A stretch of DNA of 64,000 nt from positions 496,001 through 560,000 of the forward strand of contig NZ_VCJR02000001.1 in the NCBI RefSeq assembly GCF_009712425.2. The letters are read 5' to 3'. Position numbers and translations under genes: made by a program. A model generated the notes under the pieces. That model searched no databases and was not told the DNA's origin. It saw nothing but the letters and a program-made list of their open reading frames with translations. Every line of letters starts with the position of its first letter. Position 1 is the first letter of the stretch. The DNA comes from Aquisalinus luteolus. GTDB lineage: Bacteria > Pseudomonadota > Alphaproteobacteria > Caulobacterales > Parvularculaceae. Below, piece by piece: positions 24,613-32,052 of the stretch.

Positions 24613-25791
24613 TTACAGCCGCTTGGCGACTTCCTCCAGCATGACCTCGGTCGCGCCGCCGCCGATGGACTGGACGCGGACGTCGCGATACATGCGGTTG
24701 ATCGGCGTCTCCTCGATATAGCCGGAGCCGCCGTGGAATTGCAGGCAGTCATAGAGCACTTCATTGACGAGCTCGCCGCAATAGGCCTTCAGCATGCTGA
24801 CCTCCTTCCCGCAGTCCATGCCCTGTGAATCCATCCACGCGGCGCGGTAGACCAGCTGGCGGCCGGCCTCGACCTTCGCGGCCTGCATGGCAAGGCGCTG
24901 GCGGATCGCCTGCTTGTCCCACAATACGCCGCCGAAAGCCTTGCGGCCCTTGACCCAATCGAGGGTCAGCTCGATCGCGGCCTGGGCCTCGCCCATGCAC
25001 ATGGCGCCGATGACGATACGCTCGTTCTGCAGGTTCTTCATGGCGGCATAGAAACCGCGGCCCGGCTCGCCGATGACGTTCTCGTCCGGGACGAAGCAGT
25101 CCTCGAAGACCAGCTCCGCCGTATCGGAACAGCGCCAGCCCATCTTGTCGAGTTTCTGGGCGACCTTGAAGCCTTCCATGCCCTTTTCGACGATGAACAT
25201 GGTCGCGGCGCGGGAGGCCTTCTCTTCCTTGTCGCCGGTGCGAACGAGGGCGCAGACGAAGTCGCCATAGACGCCATTGGTGATGAAGAGCTTCGAGCCG
25301 TTGAGGATCCAGCCGCCATCAGCTTTCTTGGCCGTCGTGCGGATGCCCTGCAGGTCGGAGCCTGCGCCCGGCTCGGTCAGGCCGATGGCGCCGATCTTGG
25401 TCCCGGCGATGACCTCCGGCAGGAAGCGCTGTTTCTGTTCGTCATTGCCGGCATTGTTGATGTGCACCGACGACATGTCGGTATGGACGAGGGGGGTGAT
25501 GGCAAAGCCGCCGAAGGTCGACTTGCCCAGTTCCTCGGCGAAGATCGCCGTCGCGATGGTGTCGAGGCCGGAGCCGCCATATTCTTCCGGAAAGTGGATG
25601 CCGAAGAAGCCATTGTCGCCCATCTTCTTCAGGACCTCGCGGGGGATCTTGCCCTCGACTTCCCATTTGTCGGCATGGGGTTTTACCTCCTCGCGCACGA
25701 AGCGCGCGACCTGGTCGCGCAGCATTTCGTGTTCCAGCTTGAAGTAAGGGCTGGAGGTCTGGTCTTCTGATGGGGTCATGCCGTCTGCCAT
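24613..25791 (-). CDS. Acyl-CoA dehydrogenase, IVD/LCAD-like
   Basis: The protein has 392 residues from the ATG at 25791, which follows GGAAGGAAACACTCCC. It is a flavoprotein that oxidises acyl-CoA to enoyl-CoA and passes electrons to ETF. Family blocks GAIGLTEPGAGSDLQGI and LQFHGGSGYIEETPINRMYRD are present. The usual catalytic Glu of the short- and medium-chain enzymes (YEGT near the C-terminus) is replaced by GGGAT. A Glu is present instead at E257 in LQNERIVIGA, the position used by isovaleryl-CoA and long-chain acyl-CoA dehydrogenases. With the divergent carboxylase genes, a role in branched-chain (leucine or isoprenoid) acyl-CoA breakdown is likely. Confidence 0.9.
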   Translation of the reverse strand: MADGMTPSEDQTSSPYFKLEHEMLRDQVARFVREEVKPHADKWEVEGKIPREVLKKMGDNGFFGIHFPEEYGGSGLDTIATAIFAEELGKSTFGGFAITPLVHTDMSSVHINNAGNDEQKQRFLPEVIAGTKIGAIGLTEPGAGSDLQGIRTTAKKADGGWILNGSKLFITNGVYGDFVCALVRTGDKEEKASRAATMFIVEKGMEGFKVAQKLDKMGWRCSDTAELVFEDCFVPDENVIGEPGRGFYAAMKNLQNERIVIGAMCMGEAQAAIELTLDWVKGRKAFGGVLWDKQAIRQRLAMQAAKVEAGRQLVYRAAWMDSQGMDCGKEVSMLKAYCGELVNEVLYDCLQFHGGSGYIEETPINRMYRDVRVQSIGGGATEVMLEEVAKRL

Positions 25792-25857
25792 GGGAGTGTT
25801 TCCTTCCAAATGCTGTTGGGCGATGAAGGGCCCCGCGCACTTTTTCTGCTGATCTTG

Positions 25858-25893
25858 CTTGCCAACCTAACAAATGTTAGGCAGGTTGGCAAG
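25858..25893. promoter_or_regulatory. Nested palindromes, probable TetR operator
   Basis: Perfect 11-bp arms CTTGCCAACCT (25858-25868) and AGGTTGGCAAG (25883-25893) enclose a second, offset palindrome, CCTAAC-AAAT-GTTAGG (25866-25881). The element lies midway between the divergent acyl-CoA dehydrogenase/tetR operon and the carboxylase genes, where a TetR dimer pair would control both. Confidence 0.7.
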
Positions 25894-25940
25894 AACGACA
25901 AGCGGCCCACTTTGATGGGTGCGACAACAGGGAGCGATGA

Positions 25941-27521
25941 ATGCCGGTTCTGGACAGTGCGGTGATGCCCGCAAGCCCCGATTTCGAGAAGAAGCGCGCC
26001 GCGTTCGACAAGGCGCTGGCGACATTCCGCGAGCGGCTGGCGACAATCGCCGAGGGCGGCGGGGAGAAAGCGCGGGAGCGTCACCTGTCGCGCGACAAGA
26101 TTTTGGCTCGGGACCGGATCGACCTGCTGCTCGATCCGGGCGCAGCGTTCCTCGAGCTGTCCCCGCTCGCCGCATACGGCCTGTACGAGAACCAGGTACC
26201 GTCGGCGGCGATCATCACCGGTGTGGGTGTCGTCGAAGGCGTGCCCTGCATGATTATCGCCAATGACCCGACGGTGAAGGGCGGCACGTTCTATTCCGAG
26301 ACGGTCAAGAAGCATTACCGCGCGCAGGAAATCGCCGATGCGCTGCGCCTGCCGGTGATCTATCTCGTCGATTGCGGCGGGGCGAACCTCTCCCAGCAGG
26401 ACCTCGTCTTTCCGGACAAGGAGCATTTCGGCGGCACGTTCTGGCAGCAGTCGCGCATGTCGGCCAAGGGCATTCCACAGCTGTCTGTCGTGTTCGGCCC
26501 GGCGACGGCGGGCGGGGCCTATATCCCGGCGCTGTCGGACGAGGTGGTGATGGTGAAGGGCCATGGCCACATCTTCCTCGGTGGCCCGCCGCTGGTGAAG
26601 GCTGCCACCAAAGAGGAGGTCGATGCAGACAGCCTGGGCGGGGCGGAGCTCCACACCTTCGAGACCGGCGTATCCGACCATATTGCCTATGACGAGCGCG
26701 AGGCGCTGGGCAAGATGCGCGATATCGTCAGTGCCCTGAACTCGCAGAAGAAACTGGTGACACATGAGGCCCGTCCGCCGCGCCTCGACATGAACGAGAT
26801 TGCCGGGATCATCGGCGACGACCTGAAAGTGCCGTTCGACATCAAGGAGGTGATCGGCCGTCTTGTCGATGACAGCGGCTTCCAGGAGTTCAAGCCGGAT
26901 TATGGCTCTTCGCTCGTTTGCGGTTTTGCGAAATTGCATGGCCACCCGGTCGCGATCCTCGCCAATAATGGCGTGTTGTTCGCCGACAGCGCCGTGAAGG
27001 GGGCTCACTTCATCGAGCTTGCTGACCAGCGGCAGATACCCCTGCTGTTCTTGCAGAACATCACCGGCTTCATGATCGGGCTTGAGTCCGAGCGGGCCGG
27101 CATCGCCAAGCACTCGTCGAAGCTGGTCTACGCCGTCTCCAACGCCCGCGTGCCGAAGCTGACGGTTGTCGTCGGCGGCTCTTACGGGGCCGGCAATTAC
27201 GGCATGTGCGGACGGGGCTTCCGGCCCGACTTCCTGTTTACCTGGCCGAACTCCCGCACCGCGGTGATGGGCGGCGAGACCGCAGCAGGCGTGCTGACCG
27301 ACCTGCAGCGCGGGCGCGTCTCCGACGAGAAACTGAAAGAAATCGAGCAGGGCATTCTCGACCAGTTCGAGGAACAGTCCTCGCCCTATTACTCGACTGC
27401 GCGATTGTGGGATGACGGCATTATCGAGCCGGGCCAGACCCGCGATGTGCTCGGCTTCTGCCTCGGCCTCGTCGCTGACTTTGAAAAAGATACCGGCAAG
27501 CGTCCGGTCTATCGGATGTGA
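25941..27521 (+). CDS. mccB: Acyl-CoA carboxylase beta subunit, methylcrotonyl-CoA carboxylase type
   Basis: The carboxyltransferase of 526 residues transfers CO2 from carboxybiotin to an enoyl-CoA. Motifs favour the methylcrotonyl/geranyl-CoA branch: RHLSRDKILARDRIDLLLDPG at the N-terminus (about residues 48-68), LVDCGGANLSQQDLVFPDKEHFGGTFWQQSRMSAKGIPQ (about residues 140-178), GPATAGGAYIPALSDE, then LGGAELHTFETGVSDHIA, NITGFMIG and GGSYGAGNYGMCGRGFRP. Geranyl-CoA carboxylase (AtuC) is the alternative. GGGAGCGATGA precedes the ATG. mccA follows 10 bases later. An enoyl-CoA hydratase and lyase gene, common in leucine clusters, are missing. Confidence 0.88.
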   Translation: MPVLDSAVMPASPDFEKKRAAFDKALATFRERLATIAEGGGEKARERHLSRDKILARDRIDLLLDPGAAFLELSPLAAYGLYENQVPSAAIITGVGVVEGVPCMIIANDPTVKGGTFYSETVKKHYRAQEIADALRLPVIYLVDCGGANLSQQDLVFPDKEHFGGTFWQQSRMSAKGIPQLSVVFGPATAGGAYIPALSDEVVMVKGHGHIFLGGPPLVKAATKEEVDADSLGGAELHTFETGVSDHIAYDEREALGKMRDIVSALNSQKKLVTHEARPPRLDMNEIAGIIGDDLKVPFDIKEVIGRLVDDSGFQEFKPDYGSSLVCGFAKLHGHPVAILANNGVLFADSAVKGAHFIELADQRQIPLLFLQNITGFMIGLESERAGIAKHSSKLVYAVSNARVPKLTVVVGGSYGAGNYGMCGRGFRPDFLFTWPNSRTAVMGGETAAGVLTDLQRGRVSDEKLKEIEQGILDQFEEQSSPYYSTARLWDDGIIEPGQTRDVLGFCLGLVADFEKDTGKRPVYRM

Positions 27522-27531
27522 GGAGAGAGCA

Positions 27532-29520
27532 ATGATAAAATCCGTCCTCATCGCAAATCGTGGCGAGATCGCCTGCCGCATCATCCATACCTGCCGGTCC
27601 ATGGGCCTGCGCACCGTCGCCGTCTATTCCGATGCCGACCGCGGCGCGTTGCATGTTCAGTTGGCGGACGAAGCGGTGCATATCGGCCCGTCTCAGCCCT
27701 CAGAGAGCTATCTGAAGATCGAGAATATCATCCGTGCGGTGGAGATTTCCGGTGCCGATGCCGTCCATCCTGGCTATGGTTTCCTGTCGGAGAACACGAA
27801 ATTCGCCAAGGCACTGGCCGATGCGGGCATCACTTTCATCGGGCCGAACGACGAAGCGATCCGCCAGATGGGCGACAAGATCGAATCGAAGCGGATCGCC
27901 GAGAAGGCGGGTGTGCCGGGCGTGCCGGGCTATAATGGCGATGACCAGTCTGACGCGACGCTGATCGCGGAAGCCGAGAAGATCGGTTTCCCGCTGATGG
28001 TCAAGGCATCCGCCGGGGGCGGTGGCAAGGGCATGCGCCGGGTGTTCGAGCGTTCGGAGCTGGAAAGCGCCATCGACATGGCCCGCAAGGAGGCAAAGTC
28101 ATCCTTCGGTGATGACCGGCTGTTGATCGAGAAACTGATCACCCGTCCACGTCACCTGGAAGTGCAGATTGCCGCCGACAAGCATGGCAATATCATCCAT
28201 CTGTTCGAGCGCGACTGCTCGGTCCAGCGCAATAACCAGAAAGTGCTGGAGGAGGCACCCGCGCCGAACCTGCCTGATGCTGTGCGCGAGAAACTGTTCG
28301 AGCGGGCGATCTCTCTGGCCAAGAACATCGGCTATGACAGTCTCGGCACGGTCGAGTTCATCATGGATGCGGGCGATGACGAGCCGTCCTTCCTGGAGAT
28401 GAACACGCGGCTGCAGGTCGAACATCCAGTGACGGAATATATCACCGGGCTGGACCTTGTCGAGTTGCAGATCCGCATCGCAGCGGGTGAGGAGCTGCCC
28501 TACGAGCAGCACGAGATTTATCCGCGCGGCCACGCTATCGAGGCACGGGTGACGGCGGAAAAACCGGCCCAGAACTTCCTGCCGGATATCGGCAAGGTAC
28601 ACCTGATCCACTGGCCGACGGATATCCGCATCGATACGGGCATCGAGGCCGGCAGCGAGATTTCGCAATATTATGACTCGATGGTCGCCAAGGTCATCGC
28701 CTATGGCTCCGAACGGCGCGAGGCGTGCGACCGGCTGGCGGCTGCGCTGGAGACGACTGCGGTGATCGGTGTGGAAACCAATACCGCCTTCCTGCGCGAC
28801 TGCGTACTGGCGGAGGATTTCTACGAGGGCCGGGCGACGACGAGCTTCCTGCCCGAGACGTTCCCCGATGGCTGGCAACCGGATGCGTCCGCCGATCCCA
28901 TCATGGCGATGCGGGCAGCGGCGATCTGGCAGGCGATCGAGGAACAAAGCCAGCCTTTCACCGGCTTCCGATTGCTCACCAATGCGGGCAACCCGGCGCG
29001 GTCCTTTGCGATGGTCGAGCCCGATGGCGGCGAGGCGGTTGAGATGATCGTCAGCCGGTCCTCTGCAGACGGGGGCGGTACGAGGTACACTGTTTCCGAT
29101 GGCGGCGAGACCCATGAAGTCGGTGTAAAGCTGGAAGGCTCCATGGCAATGATGTTCGGCGAGGGCTATCGCACGGCGGTCTCGTTCTTCAAGAAAGATG
29201 AGACTTTGTTTATCGGCGCAAAGGGCCGGGTGCGGAAATTCACCATACTGCCGTCTGCCGAGTTCGCCCGAGCGAGGCTTGCCGCGGGCGGCTCCGGCGA
29301 TGTCGTTTCCGACATGCCGGGAGCCGTTTCGGAAGTGCTGGTCGAGGCCGGTCAGCAGATTGTGGCTGGTCAGCCCGTACTCGTTCTGGAGTCCATGAAG
29401 CTGCTTATTACGCTTAACGCATCGGTTTCAGGCACAGTTGAAACGGTCGCCGTAAAACCGGGAGATATCGTGAAGGCGGGGGCTGTCCTGGTGGGCATCA
29501 CGCCGGGGGAAGAGGGTTAA
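27532..29520 (+). CDS. mccA: Biotin-dependent acyl-CoA carboxylase alpha subunit, methylcrotonyl-CoA carboxylase type
   Basis: The protein has 662 residues from the ATG at 27532, which follows GAGGAGAGAGCA. The open frame runs 40 codons further upstream inside mccB and is not coding there. Domain order is biotin carboxylase (residues 1-450, starting IKSVLIANRGEIACRIIHTC, with KASAGGGGKGMRRV and FLEMNTRLQVEHPVTE), a BT linker region, and the biotin carrier domain at the C-terminus. The biotinylated lysine is K623 in VLESMKLL, where ESMK replaces the usual AMKM or EAMKM. Biotin is carboxylated with ATP and bicarbonate, and carboxybiotin is handed to the beta subunit. Confidence 0.92.
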   Translation: MIKSVLIANRGEIACRIIHTCRSMGLRTVAVYSDADRGALHVQLADEAVHIGPSQPSESYLKIENIIRAVEISGADAVHPGYGFLSENTKFAKALADAGITFIGPNDEAIRQMGDKIESKRIAEKAGVPGVPGYNGDDQSDATLIAEAEKIGFPLMVKASAGGGGKGMRRVFERSELESAIDMARKEAKSSFGDDRLLIEKLITRPRHLEVQIAADKHGNIIHLFERDCSVQRNNQKVLEEAPAPNLPDAVREKLFERAISLAKNIGYDSLGTVEFIMDAGDDEPSFLEMNTRLQVEHPVTEYITGLDLVELQIRIAAGEELPYEQHEIYPRGHAIEARVTAEKPAQNFLPDIGKVHLIHWPTDIRIDTGIEAGSEISQYYDSMVAKVIAYGSERREACDRLAAALETTAVIGVETNTAFLRDCVLAEDFYEGRATTSFLPETFPDGWQPDASADPIMAMRAAAIWQAIEEQSQPFTGFRLLTNAGNPARSFAMVEPDGGEAVEMIVSRSSADGGGTRYTVSDGGETHEVGVKLEGSMAMMFGEGYRTAVSFFKKDETLFIGAKGRVRKFTILPSAEFARARLAAGGSGDVVSDMPGAVSEVLVEAGQQIVAGQPVLVLESMKLLITLNASVSGTVETVAVKPGDIVKAGAVLVGITPGEEG

Positions 29521-29596
29521 TTATTCTCTCCCGCGCAACTATTAGTAACTATAAGTGCTTTAAATCATTATGAGTTTCTTCAGCATTTACCGCTAA

Positions 29597-29617
29597 CAAT
29601 CCTCGCGTTGAGGATTG
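29597..29617 (+). promoter_or_regulatory. Hairpin covering the ribosome binding site of the hybrid kinase
   Basis: CAATCCTC (29597-29604) and GAGGATTG (29610-29617) form a perfect 8-bp stem with a GCGTT loop. The right arm contains the only ribosome binding sequence, GAGGA, before the ATG at 29624. Folding would hide it, so translation may be gated by temperature, a trans-acting RNA or a protein. Confidence 0.5.
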
Positions 29618-29623
29618 ACTGAT

Positions 29624-32047
29624 ATGCTGAATTTATTGACCTGCATCACGCAGGAGCATGACTGGCGCTTTGTCATCGGGGCGGCGCTGATCTGTCTAAT
29701 CGCGAGTTTGACGACGATAAGTCTCTTGCAGCGGACCCATGACAGGACCGGCAGTGGACGCATGCGCTGGCTACTGATGACAGGATTTGTCAGTGCTGCC
29801 GGCATATGGTCCACGCACTTTGTCGCAATGCTGGCCTATTCAGCTGTCATTGAAAACGGCCTCAGCCTGTCCCTGACCATCCTGTCATTCGTCATCGCGG
29901 TGGTGATGAACATCGCGGCATTTTCCGCAAAGGTATATCTGAAGCACAAGCTGCGCTATGTATTCGCGGGTATAATCCTTGGGCTGAGCATCTCCGCCAT
30001 GCACTATACGGGCATGGCAGCTTATGGCGCAGGCGCCATGCTGAGGTTCGACATGATATATGTTGTTGCCTCCATCATACTTGGCTGCGCCTTCTGCATC
30101 GGCAGCTTCCGCCTTGTTCGCCATGCAATCTCGTCGGCAAGGCTTGTGGCGGCAGCCCTCGTATTGGTCCTCGCGATCGTGTCCATGCACTTTACGGGCA
30201 TGACGGCGCTGACCGTGATTCCAATACCGAACGAAAACGCGCAAGCCTGGCTGAGCCGTGATGTGCTGGCCGTCAGTGTCTTCTTCACTTCTGCAGGTCT
30301 TGTCATTCTGGCACTCGTCGCCGCGATGTTCGACCAACGCCTCTCGCGCCAACAGATGGAAGAGACGGAACGCCTGCGCACGCTCAACGCCGAATTGCTT
30401 GCGGCCAAGGAAATCGCCGAAGCATCCAGCCGGGCGAAGTCAGACTTTCTCGCAAACATGAGCCATGAAATCCGTACACCCATGAATGGGGTTATCGGCA
30501 TGACGACGCTGCTGCTGGAAACGGAGCTGAATGACCGCCAGAAGGAACTGGCCAAGATCATTTCCAGTTCCGGTACGTCGCTGATGGCAATCATCAACGA
30601 CATTCTGGACTTCTCCAAGCTGGAAGCAGGCAAGTTCACGATACACCCTGAACCGTTCAACCTGCGCCGCACGGTCGAGGATGTCTCCTCGCTGCTGGGC
30701 AGCAAGGCAGCGGCCAAGGATATCGAGATTGCCGTCGATTACGATATCGACCTTCCGGAAGGGTTTGTGGGCGATGCCAGCCGCATCCGCCAGGTGCTGA
30801 CCAATCTTGCCGGCAATGCAGTAAAATTCACCGATGCCGGGCAGATCCTGATCAGCGTTACCGGCGCAGTATCTGGCGCAAAGGCCGATCTGCGGTTTTC
30901 CGTGAAGGATACTGGCATTGGTATCGCGCAGGACAAGATCCAGACGATCTTCGAGAAATTCTCACAAGCCGATACGTCTTCCACCCGCCGCCATGAGGGC
31001 ACGGGACTGGGGCTGACCATAAGCAAGTCCCTTGTCGAGATCATGGGCGGGGAAATATCTGCCACGTCTGAAGTAGGAAAGGGGTCGGTCTTTACCTTCA
31101 CCCTGTCGCTGCCCGTGGATGAAACGGTCGAAAAGGCCGGACCGCAACGCGACATCGACCTGAGCGAAGTGCGCCTGCTACTGGTCGATGATAACCCCGT
31201 CAACCGCAAGATCATTGCAGGGCAAGTCAGCCTGTGGGGCATGCAGCACGAATGCGTCGACAGCTCCGCTGAGGCGATGGCCCGTCTCGAAGAAGCTGAA
31301 CGGACCGGCAAGCGATTTGATCTGATGGTCACTGACTACCTGATGCCGGATACGGATGGTCTCGGCCTTGTTCGCCAGCTACGGGCCGATGACAGGTTCA
31401 AGAATCTGCCGATCATCATGTTGTCGTCTGTCGATGACCGTTCGAAGCTGGAAAAGGCTAACGGCGCACATGTGGATGGCTGGATCACCAAGCCGGCCCG
31501 CACATCCCAGATCATGGATATGATCGTTGGCATCCTGTTCAACGGCAGGGTTGAAACGTCCCCTGACCAGACGGCAGAGATCAGCCCGCTGCTGAAGCCG
31601 GATGTGCAGGCCAAGCCTGAAATCACCGGTTCCATGCGGGTGCTGATGGCGGAAGACAATGTCGTCAACCAGCTCGTCGTCCAGAACTTCCTGGCTGATA
31701 TGCCGATAGAGCTCATTATCGCTGGTGATGGCGAGCAGGCAGTGCTGATCTATGAAACCGATCCGGGCGCGATTGACCTGGTACTGATGGATATCTCCAT
31801 GCCAGTCATGAATGGCCACATGGCATCCGAACGCATCCGCCAGATCGAAGCCGAGCAGGGACTGCAGCCTGTACCGATTGTCGCGCTGACGGCCAATGTG
31901 CGTCAGGAAGACAAGGAAGCAGCCTTTGCTGCCGGAATGGATGATTTCCTGACCAAGCCGATCAAGAAGGACGTGCTGGGTGAGACGATCATGACCTGGG
32001 GACAGGCGAGCCGTCGCCAGCCTGTACGGATGGTGCGGTCAGCGTGA
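29624..32047 (+). CDS. MHYT-domain hybrid sensor histidine kinase with two receiver domains
   Basis: The protein has 807 residues from the ATG at 29624. An upstream TTG at 29615 lies inside the ribosome binding region. The N-terminal MHYT sensor has seven transmembrane segments with the repeated motif (STHFVAMLA about 63-71, MHYTGM 126-131, MHFTGM 188-193), thought to bind copper or sense a diatomic gas. It is followed by a coiled coil, HisKA with H281 in [14 protein letters not shown], and an HATPase domain ([24 protein letters not shown]). Two receivers follow, with acceptor Asp in MVTDYLMPD and LMDISMP. No Hpt domain is attached, so a separate phosphotransferase is expected. Confidence 0.94.
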   Translation: MLNLLTCITQEHDWRFVIGAALICLIASLTTISLLQRTHDRTGSGRMRWLLMTGFVSAAGIWSTHFVAMLAYSAVIENGLSLSLTILSFVIAVVMNIAAFSAKVYLKHKLRYVFAGIILGLSISAMHYTGMAAYGAGAMLRFDMIYVVASIILGCAFCIGSFRLVRHAISSARLVAAALVLVLAIVSMHFTGMTALTVIPIPNENAQAWLSRDVLAVSVFFTSAGLVILALVAAMFDQRLSRQQMEETERLRTLNAELLAAKEIAEASSRAKSDFLANMSHEIRTPMNGVIGMTTLLLETELNDRQKELAKIISSSGTSLMAIINDILDFSKLEAGKFTIHPEPFNLRRTVEDVSSLLGSKAAAKDIEIAVDYDIDLPEGFVGDASRIRQVLTNLAGNAVKFTDAGQILISVTGAVSGAKADLRFSVKDTGIGIAQDKIQTIFEKFSQADTSSTRRHEGTGLGLTISKSLVEIMGGEISATSEVGKGSVFTFTLSLPVDETVEKAGPQRDIDLSEVRLLLVDDNPVNRKIIAGQVSLWGMQHECVDSSAEAMARLEEAERTGKRFDLMVTDYLMPDTDGLGLVRQLRADDRFKNLPIIMLSSVDDRSKLEKANGAHVDGWITKPARTSQIMDMIVGILFNGRVETSPDQTAEISPLLKPDVQAKPEITGSMRVLMAEDNVVNQLVVQNFLADMPIELIIAGDGEQAVLIYETDPGAIDLVLMDISMPVMNGHMASERIRQIEAEQGLQPVPIVALTANVRQEDKEAAFAAGMDDFLTKPIKKDVLGETIMTWGQASRRQPVRMVRSA

Positions 32048-32052
32048 GCGGA

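Noticed and set aside
25776-27614. 612-codon open frame on the minus strand opposite mccB
   Set aside because: It is antisense to a gene with clear carboxyltransferase motifs, has no ribosome binding site or family motif, and is the usual long shadow frame of a GC-rich gene.
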